34,357 bases of DNA from Candidatus Zixiibacteriota bacterium (GTDB lineage Bacteria; Zixibacteria; MSB-5A5; RBG-16-43-9), in NCBI GenBank assembly GCA_029858245.1, contig JAOUFL010000001.1:1-34357 (forward strand). The letters are read 5' to 3'. The notes under the pieces are model-generated. The model was not told the DNA's origin. It saw only the letters and a list, made by a program, of their open reading frames with translations, and did not search any database. Every line of letters starts with the position of its first letter. Position 1 is the first letter of the stretch. Both the position numbers and the translations under genes were made by a program. Of the stretch, positions 8,627 through 16,385 are shown piece after piece.

Positions 8627-9340
8627 CTACCTCCACTTTCTGCTTTCCAGTGAACGAACCGCTAAAAGAATGAAGAATGATATAACCGAGAGATAGTAGA
8701 TTATATCCCTTGAATCTATTACCCCTCTGGCAATATTTGAAAAATGATATTCCACACTGAGATATTCCAGAAATCCAGCCAAAAATCCGGGAAAGAAGAT
8801 TACTACCTTATCCAGCATAAACAGAATAAAGACGATAACGAAACTCAGCACAAAAGCCACTACTTGATTTTTGGTAAGACTGGAGGTGAAAATACCTACT
8901 GAAAGATATGTTGCTCCAACCATAATTAATCCTAAGTATCCACCCACCAGAGCTCCCTCATCCAGATTTCCCAGGGTAGAAAGGGTCAAAGTATAAGTTA
9001 AGGTTAGAAGAATAGCAACTGAAAGCAGTATCAGGGCTGAGAGATACTTCCCCAGGACCACTTCCCAGTCCTTAACCGGGAGCGTGACCAGAATCTCCAT
9101 AGTCCCGCTTCTTTTTTCCTCTGAGATCAGCCGCATGCTGATTGCCGGAGCAAAGAACATAAAGATAAAGGGTGCTACAGAAAAAAGTCCTTGAAAATCA
9201 GCCTGGTTAGCGATAAAAAGATTATTAAAGAAAAACCAGCCGGAGATCAGAAGAAATATGGTGATAACGATATAGGCTACGGGTGAATTGAAATAGGATT
9301 TCAATTCTCTCTTACAGAAGATCCAGCTGTTTTTGAACAT
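8627..9340 (-). CDS. ABC-2 type permease, GldF-like
   Basis: This 237-residue membrane protein has six predicted helices: the first around residues 19-40, then 54-72 and so on. The sequence FKNSWIFCKRELKSYFNSPVAYIV at the start and SEEKRSGTMEILVTLPVKDWEVVLGK after helix two are hallmarks of ABC-2 permeases of the GldF/NosY type. It is the membrane channel partner of the ATPase encoded immediately upstream (15-base gap) and of the GldG-like protein downstream. The transported substrate is not known. The C-terminal residues RSLESRKWR are cytosolic. Confidence 0.87.
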   Translation of the reverse strand: MFKNSWIFCKRELKSYFNSPVAYIVITIFLLISGWFFFNNLFIANQADFQGLFSVAPFIFMFFAPAISMRLISEEKRSGTMEILVTLPVKDWEVVLGKYLSALILLSVAILLTLTYTLTLSTLGNLDEGALVGGYLGLIMVGATYLSVGIFTSSLTKNQVVAFVLSFVIVFILFMLDKVVIFFPGFLAGFLEYLSVEYHFSNIARGVIDSRDIIYYLSVISFFILLAVRSLESRKWR

Positions 9341-9355
9341 AGGTAATATATCTTA

Positions 9356-10288
9356 TTAGCTTCTGGTTAAAAGTCTAAAGATCTGCTCAAGTGATGCCTG
9401 TTCTCTTCTCATTTCCAGAATAGTCCAGTTATTCTGAACCGAGTAATTGAAAAGTTTTTCTCTCAAATCCACACCTTTGTCAGATTCGATATAAAAACCT
9501 CTGGTTTCTACTGAAGGTGTGGCAACTTTTTCCACTTTTTCCACCTGTTCTAACATTTTCAACTTACTCTCTATATTTTCAACTGTTTTTTTTAACTCCA
9601 GATAAATCCTCTCCTTCCCCTCAAATCCGCTCTGCAACTCCTTAGGGGTTCCATCAGCTACGATCTTTCCTTCATGAATTATCAATACCCTCCCACAGGT
9701 AGCTTCAACCTCCGGAAGTATATGCGTGGATAAAATAACCGTTTTTTCCCTTCCCAGCTGTTTTATCAGATTCCTTATCTCCACTATCTGGTTGGGATCA
9801 AGCCCGATGGTAGGCTCATCCAGAATAAGGATCTCCGGGTTATGTATCATCGCCTGGGCTAAACCGACTCTTTGCCTGAATCCTTTGGAAAGCTCCCCGA
9901 TATCCTTGTGCGTAACCGAACCCAAGCCGCAAAGGTCTATTATATCTTTCTTCCTCTGGCTGAAATTATCCTTACCCACACCCCGCAGACCCATGATGAA
10001 CTCCAGATATTCCACAACATTCATCTCCCAGTAAAGAGGAGCATTCTCAGGAAGGTAGCCTATTTTACCCCTGATCTCTAAGGAATTGTCAAAGATATTT
10101 AAATCATCCACTTCTACGGTTCCCGAGGTAGGCGGCATAAAACAGGTGATAATCCGCATGGTGGTTGTTTTGCCTGCTGCATTAGGACCAAGAAAACCAA
10201 CTATCTCTCCGGTTTTCACCTCAAAGGAGATATCATCAACTGCCTTTAACTCTCCATAATTTTTGGTAAGGTTTTTTACTCTAATCAT
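9356..10288 (-). CDS. ABC transporter ATP-binding protein, GldA-like
   Basis: This is a cytosolic ATPase subunit of 310 residues. Walker A is GPNAAGKTT (about residues 34-42), with Ala where Gly is usual but the GxxxxGKT frame intact. The signature region reads LSKGFRQRVGLAQAM, a common variant in this subfamily. Walker B is ILILDEPTIGLDP and the H-loop is STHIL. A C-terminal regulatory extension of about 90 residues ends with EQIFRLLTRS, as in GldA/DrrA/CcmA-type ATPases. It is the first gene of the operon with the permease, GldG-like and DUF4340 proteins. No clear ribosome site lies directly before the ATG; the nearest GGAGG is about 25 bases away. Confidence 0.9.
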   Translation of the reverse strand: MIRVKNLTKNYGELKAVDDISFEVKTGEIVGFLGPNAAGKTTTMRIITCFMPPTSGTVEVDDLNIFDNSLEIRGKIGYLPENAPLYWEMNVVEYLEFIMGLRGVGKDNFSQRKKDIIDLCGLGSVTHKDIGELSKGFRQRVGLAQAMIHNPEILILDEPTIGLDPNQIVEIRNLIKQLGREKTVILSTHILPEVEATCGRVLIIHEGKIVADGTPKELQSGFEGKERIYLELKKTVENIESKLKMLEQVEKVEKVATPSVETRGFYIESDKGVDLREKLFNYSVQNNWTILEMRREQASLEQIFRLLTRS

Positions 10289-10602
10289 GTGTGTCGACTA
10301 AACCGTTTTTTCCTCCCTCTTAATGGAAGCTAATTTACACCAAACAAATAAAAAATCAATAGTAAAATCTTGCTGCTCCTTATAACTAAAGTTCCCGGTA
10401 CTTTTAGGTGTTTCTTCAGCAACATTCTAACTCACCAGACCAGATTAATATCTGATTTACGCAAAATAAAATTAGTTGCTTGTTGATTTATAAAATAATT
10501 GAACCAAAATTAAATTCTTGCTTTAACTACACCAATGCCTTAAGAAAATGTCCAGCATACTAATTAGGCTATGAACACAATTGATTTAAATGGTAGATGT
10601 CT
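10289..10602. other. intergenic region with probable gld operon promoter
   Basis: No gene is visible in these 314 bases and no long open frame has a ribosome site. The right-hand part, before the ATPase gene (leftward), holds a plausible promoter, listed separately. The remainder is AT-rich and lies after the serine hydrolase gene's stop; I saw no good terminator for that gene. Confidence 0.6.
10332..10359 (-). promoter_or_regulatory. putative sigma70-type promoter of the gld-type operon
   Basis: On the minus strand, TTGATT (10359-10354) is followed after 16 bases by TAAATT (10337-10332), about 44 bases before the ATPase start. The layout matches other putative promoters in this window (16-17 base spacing, -10 of TATATT or TAAATT type). 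Assigned by eye only. Confidence 0.45.
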
Positions 10603-12075
10603 TTACCGTGTAAGAAGCTTTTCAATTTTTTCTGATACCATCCCGGCAGCCTGATCGTAATTAGCCATCACTGCCACTGTATAACCGCTGTCCAGGTACA
10701 TATCCAGATTTGCATTGATACCTGGTGCTCCTCCGCCATGACCGATAATACGCTGCCCGTTTACCTTTCGGTCCTGAAAAAGATAAGCATACATAACTCC
10801 AGGTCCTCTCTGCGTCTTACCCGTAGTCAGTATATCAAAGTACTTTTTGCTGATAAGCTTATTGTTACGCAGAGCAGTATCGAATCTCCACAAGTCTTCG
10901 ACTGTGGAGTAGCCACCTCCTGCCGGACCTCCTTTGATCGCATGCATGAAAAGATTATTACGCCATTCGCCACCAGGATTGGGTGTGCCATCATAGTTTA
11001 CCCTGGTATAGCCGATAGCCAGATTGGGCACATCCAAATCCACCTCATAGCAATCGCTATTGTTCATCCCGGCTGGCTTATAGATATGTTCCCGCACGTA
11101 ATCATAATAGTCCTGCCCGGTGACCTTTTCTATAATCATACCTAAAACGATGGGACCGGAATTGCTGTAATGAAAATCTGTGCCCGGCTCAAAAAGCAGG
11201 GTATCACCGAAGACCAAATCTGCGTATTGGCTTACGGTTTTAATTTCCCACCAGTGGGAATCAAACATCTCCTCCCAGTAATCCTGCATTCCAGAAGTGT
11301 GGGTCAAAAGATGATGAATGGTCACTTTTTCAGCGATCTCTTTGCGGGGAAGCTCTGGCAGATATTTACCAATAGTGTCATTTAAAGAAATTTTCCCCTG
11401 CTCTACCAGTTGCATAATAGCCACTCCGGTAAACATCTTGTTCATCGAGCCTAAGTTGAATTTAGTATCGAGCTTATTGGGAACATTATACCTTTTGCAA
11501 GCCAATCCATATACTCGGGTATAGAATGGTTTTCCATCTTTGGCAATCAGAACTGTACCGGAAAAACGGTCTTTGGAAACCAGGTGTTCTAAATAACGAT
11601 CAAGAAAATCGGTAATCTGCTTTTCCGTCAGGATACCTTCAGGAACCTCAAACCCGGGCTCCTCTCCCGGTTTAGCAGACAAAAGCTCCAGCTTATGTGG
11701 AGGTAGAGTATCAATCTGTAAAGTCAATAGCAGCCATTCATCAAGACCAGTGGGCTTTTTAGCCTGAAGCAGAACAGAGATGTTATAATCCTCTGAATTT
11801 TCAATCCGATGAAGAATTAAACCGTCTGTATCCGAATAGACCTGTTTAAAAAATCCAAGCCGGCGTTCAAACATCCCCTCTCTTTCCTTCCAGTGGTCAC
11901 GAATAAAATTTTTCCACTGCTCCTCATCTCCTGAATTAAATGCATTCAAAAGATAAGTCAGTATTTTACCTGAAGTCGTCTTTGGAATCTCAGGTAATTG
12001 TTGAGCTTCAGTGGAAATGATTAAAGCAACTATCGAGAGCACGAAAATAATAACCCTGAGTTGCAGCTTGTGCAT
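10603..12075 (-). CDS. secreted serine hydrolase of the beta-lactamase (class C/PBP-like) fold
   Basis: The 490-residue protein begins with a signal peptide (hydrophobic to about residue 19, cut near TEA-QQ). An N-terminal domain (about 30-150) is of unknown type, with DUF3887-like size and acidic character. The catalytic domain (about 160-490) has the three motifs of the beta-lactamase/transpeptidase-like family: SMNK at 210-213 (nucleophile Ser210, Lys213), YSN at 303-305 and HGG at 446-448. Such proteins are esterases, D-aminopeptidases or peptidoglycan-related hydrolases; few are true beta-lactamases. It acts in the periplasm or outside the cell. AAAGGAGG stands at ideal distance before the ATG. 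It appears to be a single-gene unit. Confidence 0.87.
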   Translation of the reverse strand: MHKLQLRVIIFVLSIVALIISTEAQQLPEIPKTTSGKILTYLLNAFNSGDEEQWKNFIRDHWKEREGMFERRLGFFKQVYSDTDGLILHRIENSEDYNISVLLQAKKPTGLDEWLLLTLQIDTLPPHKLELLSAKPGEEPGFEVPEGILTEKQITDFLDRYLEHLVSKDRFSGTVLIAKDGKPFYTRVYGLACKRYNVPNKLDTKFNLGSMNKMFTGVAIMQLVEQGKISLNDTIGKYLPELPRKEIAEKVTIHHLLTHTSGMQDYWEEMFDSHWWEIKTVSQYADLVFGDTLLFEPGTDFHYSNSGPIVLGMIIEKVTGQDYYDYVREHIYKPAGMNNSDCYEVDLDVPNLAIGYTRVNYDGTPNPGGEWRNNLFMHAIKGGPAGGGYSTVEDLWRFDTALRNNKLISKKYFDILTTGKTQRGPGVMYAYLFQDRKVNGQRIIGHGGGAPGINANLDMYLDSGYTVAVMANYDQAAGMVSEKIEKLLTR

Positions 12076-12150
12076 ATTTCCTCCTTTAACATCACGTTAT
12101 TTGACCTTCCAGGGCAAATTTCGACCCTGTTAATAATTAGTTACACCGAT

Positions 12151-12178
12151 AAAATAGCTAAAGTTCCAGAATTGTAAA
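12151..12178 (-). promoter_or_regulatory. putative promoter of the serine hydrolase gene
   Basis: On the minus strand, TTTACA (12178-12173) and TATTTT (12156-12151) are separated by 16 bases, about 75 bases before the ATG. This is consistent with the other promoters guessed in the window, but the match is visual only. Confidence 0.35.
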
Positions 12179-12378
12179 CTTTTTTTGCAGCCTTTGAATA
12201 TTTTTTAAATATCAAATATGGCTGTTTTTATTAAAAATGTAGAGGTACACTATCGTAGGTATCGCTACTTACCCTTAACTCACATTAGCCTTTCCCTTAG
12301 AGCGTGATTAAGATAAAGATTTAGGTTAATTGAGATTAAGACTATCTTATATTTCAAAGCAAAAAACAAAATTTTCCC

Positions 12379-12416
12379 TTGACAAAAAAAATTATCTTAT
12401 TTTATTAAAATTTAAT
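12379..12416 (+). promoter_or_regulatory. putative promoter of the exporter leader RNA
   Basis: A perfect TTGACA at 12379-12384 is followed by a very AT-rich stretch offering several possible -10 boxes (TTATTA at 12402, TAAAAT at 12406, TTTAAT at 12411). It lies immediately before the structured leader at 12420, so transcription probably starts near there. Which -10 is used cannot be decided. Confidence 0.5.
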
Positions 12417-12419
12417 CAT

Positions 12420-12543
12420 AGCCTTTTGTTGGAGGTGGATAGAATGAGAATGAGGATTAATTTAAATTTTTGCACAGGGAGCATTCTGTCCATTCTTATG
12501 GGCAAAAGGCTGAAATGAGATAGGCAAACAAAAGGTTAATCAG
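12420..12543 (+). ncRNA. candidate structured leader RNA (riboswitch-like or attenuator) before an ABC exporter
   Basis: AGCCTTTTG (12420-12428) pairs perfectly with CAAAAGGCT (12503-12511). Inside this, two tandem AGAATG hexamers (12441-12446, 12447-12452) face two CATTCT hexamers (12482-12487, 12491-12496), giving a long rod of about 92 nt with internal loops. A second CAAAAGG copy at 12529-12535 could compete for the same 5' arm. A strong terminator follows at 12544. A 24-codon frame (ATG 12444 to stop 12518) with GGAGGTGG before it lies within the structure, and its ATG falls inside the stem. It may be a leader peptide, or chance. No known Rfam class was recognised. Confidence 0.5.
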
Positions 12544-12578
12544 AACCGTGGCTTATCCAGAGTAAGTCACGGTTTTTT
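12544..12578 (+). terminator. intrinsic terminator (attenuator) before the exporter ATPase gene
   Basis: The arms 12544-12555 and 12563-12574 form a 12-bp stem (one G-U pair, AACCGTG against CACGGTT at the base) with a 7-nt loop. The last two stem bases merge into a run of six T. It ends only 24 bases before the ATG of the ABC ATPase gene, the position expected of a conditional attenuator. Confidence 0.8.
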
Positions 12579-12602
12579 AATTATATTTTAGGGATTCCAG
12601 AA

Positions 12603-13622
12603 ATGAGTTACGCCGTAGAAACAAAAGATTTAACCCGGACTTTCAAAAAGGGTAAAAAGAAAAACAATACAAATTCTAAAACATCAAACCTGATAATGGC
12701 ACTGGATAATGTGAATGTTACCATTAATTCTGGAGAGCTGTTCGGGGTTTTAGGTCCAAATGGTGCGGGGAAAACCACTCTTATTAAGATACTGGCTACT
12801 TTACTCCTGCCAACATCTGGTTCTGCGCTGGTGGATGATATCGACGTGGTAAAATACCCGGAGAAGGTCAGGAAAAAGATAAACATGGTTTCAGGTGGAG
12901 AACATTCCGGATATGGTATTTTAACCGTAAAGGAAAATCTATGGATGTTTTCCCAGCTTTATGGTATCTCGAACAAGATAGCCAAACAGAGAATCGATGA
13001 GTTACTGAAACTTCTGGGTATGGAGGATTACGCTAAACTAAAAATCTCCAAGCTTTCAACCGGTATGAGGCAGAAGATGAATATTATCCGCGGATTTGTC
13101 TGCGACCCGCAGATACTTTTTTTGGATGAGCCCACGCTCGGTTTAGATGTTCAGATATCCAGGGAGGTCAGAAGATATATAAAAACCTGGGTAAGGGAAA
13201 ACGATGAGAAGACCGTTCTTCTAACCACTCACTATATGGCAGAGGCAGATGAACTTTGCGATAGAGTAGCCATAATCGATAACGGGAAGGTTTTAGCCTG
13301 TGATTCTCCAGCTAATCTGAAAAAATCTTTAAAGCAGGATGCTGTTTATCATATCGAGGTGAATTTGATGCTGGACAATCTGGAGAGTTTCGATCAAATA
13401 CCCGGCGTAAAAAAATTCGCATATGAGCATAAAACTCAAACTGGCAGGACTTTTTTAATGTTCATTCTGGAGAACGATTGCTATATCTCCGGCATAACCG
13501 AAGTAATAAGCAACAACAGCTCGCAGATACTGAGTTTATCTAAAGCAGAGCCAAGCCTGGAGGATGTTTTCGTATCCTTATGTGGAAAGGCCTTAGAGGA
13601 TGAAAACCGAACTCAAAACTAA
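12603..13622 (+). CDS. ABC-2 exporter ATP-binding protein (DrrA/NodI-like)
   Basis: This 339-residue cytosolic ATPase has Walker A GPNGAGKTT (about residues 52-60), the signature LSTGMRQKMN, Walker B ILFLDEPTLGLD, the H-loop TTHYM and a C-terminal extension ending SLEDVFVSLCGKAL, as in DrrA-type ATPases. The N-terminal strand is interrupted by a lysine- and asparagine-rich insert (KKGKKKNNTNSKTSN). AGGGA stands about nine bases before the ATG, just after the terminator. Its 3' end overlaps the next permease gene by 23 bases, so translation is probably coupled. Two permease genes downstream suggest a heteromeric exporter of a lipid, glycan or drug-like compound; the substrate is unknown. Confidence 0.9.
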   Translation: MSYAVETKDLTRTFKKGKKKNNTNSKTSNLIMALDNVNVTINSGELFGVLGPNGAGKTTLIKILATLLLPTSGSALVDDIDVVKYPEKVRKKINMVSGGEHSGYGILTVKENLWMFSQLYGISNKIAKQRIDELLKLLGMEDYAKLKISKLSTGMRQKMNIIRGFVCDPQILFLDEPTLGLDVQISREVRRYIKTWVRENDEKTVLLTTHYMAEADELCDRVAIIDNGKVLACDSPANLKKSLKQDAVYHIEVNLMLDNLESFDQIPGVKKFAYEHKTQTGRTFLMFILENDCYISGITEVISNNSSQILSLSKAEPSLEDVFVSLCGKALEDENRTQN

Positions 13623-14418
13623 CCTTAAAGCCATCCTGGGACGTGGATATGTCAGATTAGTCGGTGCCCACAGGGAGCCAAGCTGGGTCATTACTGAAAC
13701 TCTCTTACCTCTTCTTACCACGGCTGCTTTCGTCTATGTTTACAAGGCGTTAAAAGCACCTGAGGAATTCACCGGTTTTGTCGTTCTGGGTGGGGCTATG
13801 ACTGCATACTGGATGAACGTCTTATGGTCTATGGCTGCCCAGTTCTACTGGGAAAAGGAGACCGGGAATTTAGAGATTTATATGGTTGCACCCATCTCCA
13901 GGATGGCCATCCTTTTCGGGATGGCATTTGGTGGATTTTATATGGCAAGCACCCGTGCGGTTTTCGTTTTCCTGATTGGAAGCCTTATTTTCAAGGTTAA
14001 TTTTGTTCTGATAAGCTGGGAAAAGCTGATTTTGTTATTTTTGCTAACCCAGATCTCACTTTATGGTTTGGGGATGGTTTTTTCTTCTTTGTTTATGCTC
14101 TTTGGCAGAGAAGCCTGGCACACCACTAATCTTTTTCAGGAACCGGTTTACCTGTTATCCGGTTTTTACTTCCCCGTAAAGAGTTTGGGACTAACAGCTG
14201 GAATGATCGCCTCTCTAATTCCGCTAACTTTAGGTTTAGATGGAATGAGGCAGTTGGCTTTCAAAGGTGGAAGCGAGTTTGGACTTTTAGATGTTAACTT
14301 GGAAATTGGTGGCTTGGTCTTATTATCCATATTTTTTCTTTTTGCATCCCATTATGCCCTGAAGTATATGGAGTATTTGGGAAAAAAAGAGGGAAGATTA
14401 ACTATGAGGTGGCAATAG
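13600..14418 (+). CDS. ABC-2 type permease, first subunit
   Basis: The 272-residue membrane protein has about six helices. After a short amphipathic start (LKAILGRGYVRLVGAHREPSW) come the helices, with the ABC-2 hallmark segment WEKETGNLEIYMVAPISRMA between helices two and three. The C-terminal part LIPLTLGLDGMRQLAF is typical of the DrrB family. It overlaps the ATPase gene by 23 bases, so the two are almost certainly partners. The second permease at 15478 is a distant relative and probably the other half of the channel. Confidence 0.86.
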   Translation: MKTELKTNLKAILGRGYVRLVGAHREPSWVITETLLPLLTTAAFVYVYKALKAPEEFTGFVVLGGAMTAYWMNVLWSMAAQFYWEKETGNLEIYMVAPISRMAILFGMAFGGFYMASTRAVFVFLIGSLIFKVNFVLISWEKLILLFLLTQISLYGLGMVFSSLFMLFGREAWHTTNLFQEPVYLLSGFYFPVKSLGLTAGMIASLIPLTLGLDGMRQLAFKGGSEFGLLDVNLEIGGLVLLSIFFLFASHYALKYMEYLGKKEGRLTMRWQ

Positions 14419-14523
14419 AATGTCGAAACGCATTGCATGTGTCTCTGACAAGCGTAGTGCAAATTTTCAGGTTTCCTAAAAGGGAAAGAAAAACTAAAAC
14501 TATGCATTCAATGATAAAATCTT

Positions 14524-15294
14524 ATGAAAAATGATTTCGATGCCTATTCAGATTTCTATGATAAGTGGAATGAGACTTTCACCTCAGACATTCCCTTATG
14601 GTTGGAGTATGCAAAAAAGTGTGGCTCCCCGGTTTTAGAGCTATGCTGCGGAACCGGCCGAATTCTTATACCTCTGGCTAAGGAGGGAATAGAGATTTCA
14701 GGACTCGATGTCTCTAAGAAAATGTTGGATAAAGCCAAGGAGAAAATGAAAAAAGAGGCTACGGATGTTAGAAAAAGGGTGACTTTACACCAGGCAGATA
14801 TGAGAAATTTCAACCTTAAAAAAAAGTTTCATTTAATCTTTATCCCCTACAACTCCTTTCAGGTCCTTTTATCCATAGAGGAGCAGAATGGATGTTTGAA
14901 TTCAGCTTATAAACATCTCACCGCTCAGGGAAAATTAATGATAAGCATATTTCACCCAGACCTTAGCAGGGCAGAGGGTGTGCTGAGGAGCGAAGGAGAT
15001 ATTTTAAAGGATTACCCTCAATCAGGTGATATGACCCAGATATATTCAAATCAATTTTATGACAAAGCAAAACAGATTATAAAAGTCAGGTTCTTTGTGG
15101 ATACCAATAAGTCAGATGGCAAATTCTTCCGAAAGACTATCGATTTGAAGATGAGATACTTTTTCCCGGCTGAGTTCGATAGGATACTTTACTCCAATGG
15201 ATTTGAGACTGAGGAGCTTTTCGGAGATTATGATAAGTCACCTTTGAAGAACACAAGCCCTTTTATGATTTTCGTGGCGAAGAAAAGAAGTTGA
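14524..15294 (+). CDS. class I SAM-dependent methyltransferase within the exporter cluster
   Basis: This is a 256-residue methyltransferase with a clear motif I, LELCCGTGRILIPLAKEG, the acidic end of strand two in ISGLDVS, motif II-like QADMRNFNLKKKFHLI and motif III-like HLTAQGKLMISIFHP. The N-terminus (DAYSDFYDKWNE) is typical of the YcgJ/UbiE-like group. The substrate is unknown. It lies between the two permease genes on the same strand, 105 bases after the first. It could modify the exported compound, or be a later insertion, since palindromic repeats follow it. There is no good ribosome site directly before the ATG, but the N-terminal alignment supports this start. Confidence 0.84.
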   Translation: MKNDFDAYSDFYDKWNETFTSDIPLWLEYAKKCGSPVLELCCGTGRILIPLAKEGIEISGLDVSKKMLDKAKEKMKKEATDVRKRVTLHQADMRNFNLKKKFHLIFIPYNSFQVLLSIEEQNGCLNSAYKHLTAQGKLMISIFHPDLSRAEGVLRSEGDILKDYPQSGDMTQIYSNQFYDKAKQIIKVRFFVDTNKSDGKFFRKTIDLKMRYFFPAEFDRILYSNGFETEELFGDYDKSPLKNTSPFMIFVAKKRS

Positions 15295-15296
15295 AT

Positions 15297-15420
15297 TACA
15301 TTACTATTTCCCTGCTTATCCCGAAGTAAGCGGGAGCAGGGATGCAATGTAGGGACAGAACCCGCCTCAGGCGGGTTCTGTCCTTACTTAAAAATATAGC
15401 GGAGGTCTTTAGCCCTCCAT
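15297..15420. repeat. palindromic repeat block A
   Basis: Nested inverted repeats fill this gap. TACATT (15297-15302) pairs with AATGTA (15346-15351), enclosing TCCCTGCT (15309-15316) with AGCAGGGA (15335-15342). A 14-bp perfect hairpin (15353-15366 with 15370-15383, GGACAGAACCCGCC arm) follows. A third hairpin, GGAGG with CCTCC, lies at 15401-15418. The unit at 15311-15339 recurs with two changes at 17611-17639, the 14-bp hairpin recurs imperfectly at 17657-17685, and the third resembles the one at 31153. Confidence 0.8.
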
Positions 15421-15477
15421 TAAAGATAGGAGACTGAAGCTTTATACAACTTATTTTAAAATAATAAAAACAAATTT

Positions 15478-16335
15478 ATGTTCATCCAGAGAATAAAGGA
15501 AAATTTAAAAACTACCCAATTAGCTGGTAAATTAGGCTGGTCTATGGAGGCAAACTGGGCAGATCCTCTTCTTTTTGCCATCTACTCAATAATCCGGCCC
15601 ATTGCCTCGTCTTTGATTTTGGTCTTTATGTATTTAGTGGTAACACGAGGAAAGACCTCTTTTGACCTGTTCGCTTATATCTTTCTGGGCAATGCATTTT
15701 TTATGTACGTGTATAATGTCCTGTTCGGCATTTCCTGGGTAATCCACGAGGACCGGGAGCATTACCAGATGCTGAGGTATATCTATATTTCACCTATAAG
15801 GATGTACTATTACCTTTTCGGGAGAGGGATAGCCAAACTCATTACTACCACCGTAGCGGTAATCATAACCTTAGCCTTTGGTATAATTTTCTTGAAGATA
15901 CCTATTAATTTACTTGAGATAAATTACCCCTTGTTCCTTATAACCCTTTTTGTAGGACTTTTCGTTATAACCTGTCTGGGAATCCTTTTGGCTGGAATAA
16001 CCATGCTAACTGCACATCACAGCTTTGCCTTAACCGAAGGGCTGGGGGGGTTATTTTACCTGGCATGTGGAGCGATTTTCCAGATAGATCTTCTTCCCCG
16101 CTGGCTTCAGTATATATCCAAATCCCTGCCTTTAACCTATTGGTTAGAGCTTTTAAGAAGGACTATTTTAGGAAAAAGCCTGAGCCATACGCTTTCCAGA
16201 TATTCCGATTTAGAGCTTCTTCTGATTATGCTTCTGACTACAGTTCTCTTAGCTTTGGTCTCCAACTATATATATAAATCGATCGAATATATTGCTCGCA
16301 AAACGGGGAAAATCGATCAGGTGATTACCTATTAG
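15478..16335 (+). CDS. ABC-2 type permease, second subunit
   Basis: This 285-residue protein has six or so predicted helices. A cytosolic start with GWSMEANWADPLLFAIYSI is followed by helix one, then HEDREHYQMLRYIYISPIRMYYY, the ABC-2 signature segment. The region LLPRWLQYISKSLPLTYWLELLRR before the last helix is typical of the family. It is presumably the second channel subunit for the ATPase at 12603. A repeat block, not an obvious ribosome site, precedes the ATG. The end of this gene (about the last 24 codons) is matched by a diverged copy at 17316-17387, a sign of duplication and decay. Confidence 0.85.
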   Translation: MFIQRIKENLKTTQLAGKLGWSMEANWADPLLFAIYSIIRPIASSLILVFMYLVVTRGKTSFDLFAYIFLGNAFFMYVYNVLFGISWVIHEDREHYQMLRYIYISPIRMYYYLFGRGIAKLITTTVAVIITLAFGIIFLKIPINLLEINYPLFLITLFVGLFVITCLGILLAGITMLTAHHSFALTEGLGGLFYLACGAIFQIDLLPRWLQYISKSLPLTYWLELLRRTILGKSLSHTLSRYSDLELLLIMLLTTVLLALVSNYIYKSIEYIARKTGKIDQVITY

Positions 16336-16385
16336 TAAATTGGGGATAATCCAACAGGTTGTCCCTTCAGTCAAATTAATTATAT

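Noticed and set aside
10738..11145. 135-codon plus-strand frame opposite the serine hydrolase
   Set aside because: It lies wholly antisense to a gene with clear catalytic motifs and has no domain features.
12330..12443. Upstream extension of the 24-codon leader frame to 62 codons
   Set aside because: The extension covers the TTGACA promoter and the AT-rich region and has no ribosome site.
12420..12578. The leader RNA as a 6S, SRP or tmRNA gene
   Set aside because: The SRP apical loop, the tmRNA tRNA-like ends and the 6S bubble layout were not found.
15297..15420. CRISPR-like array
   Set aside because: The repeats are palindromes of differing sequence and spacing, not regular direct repeats with spacers.
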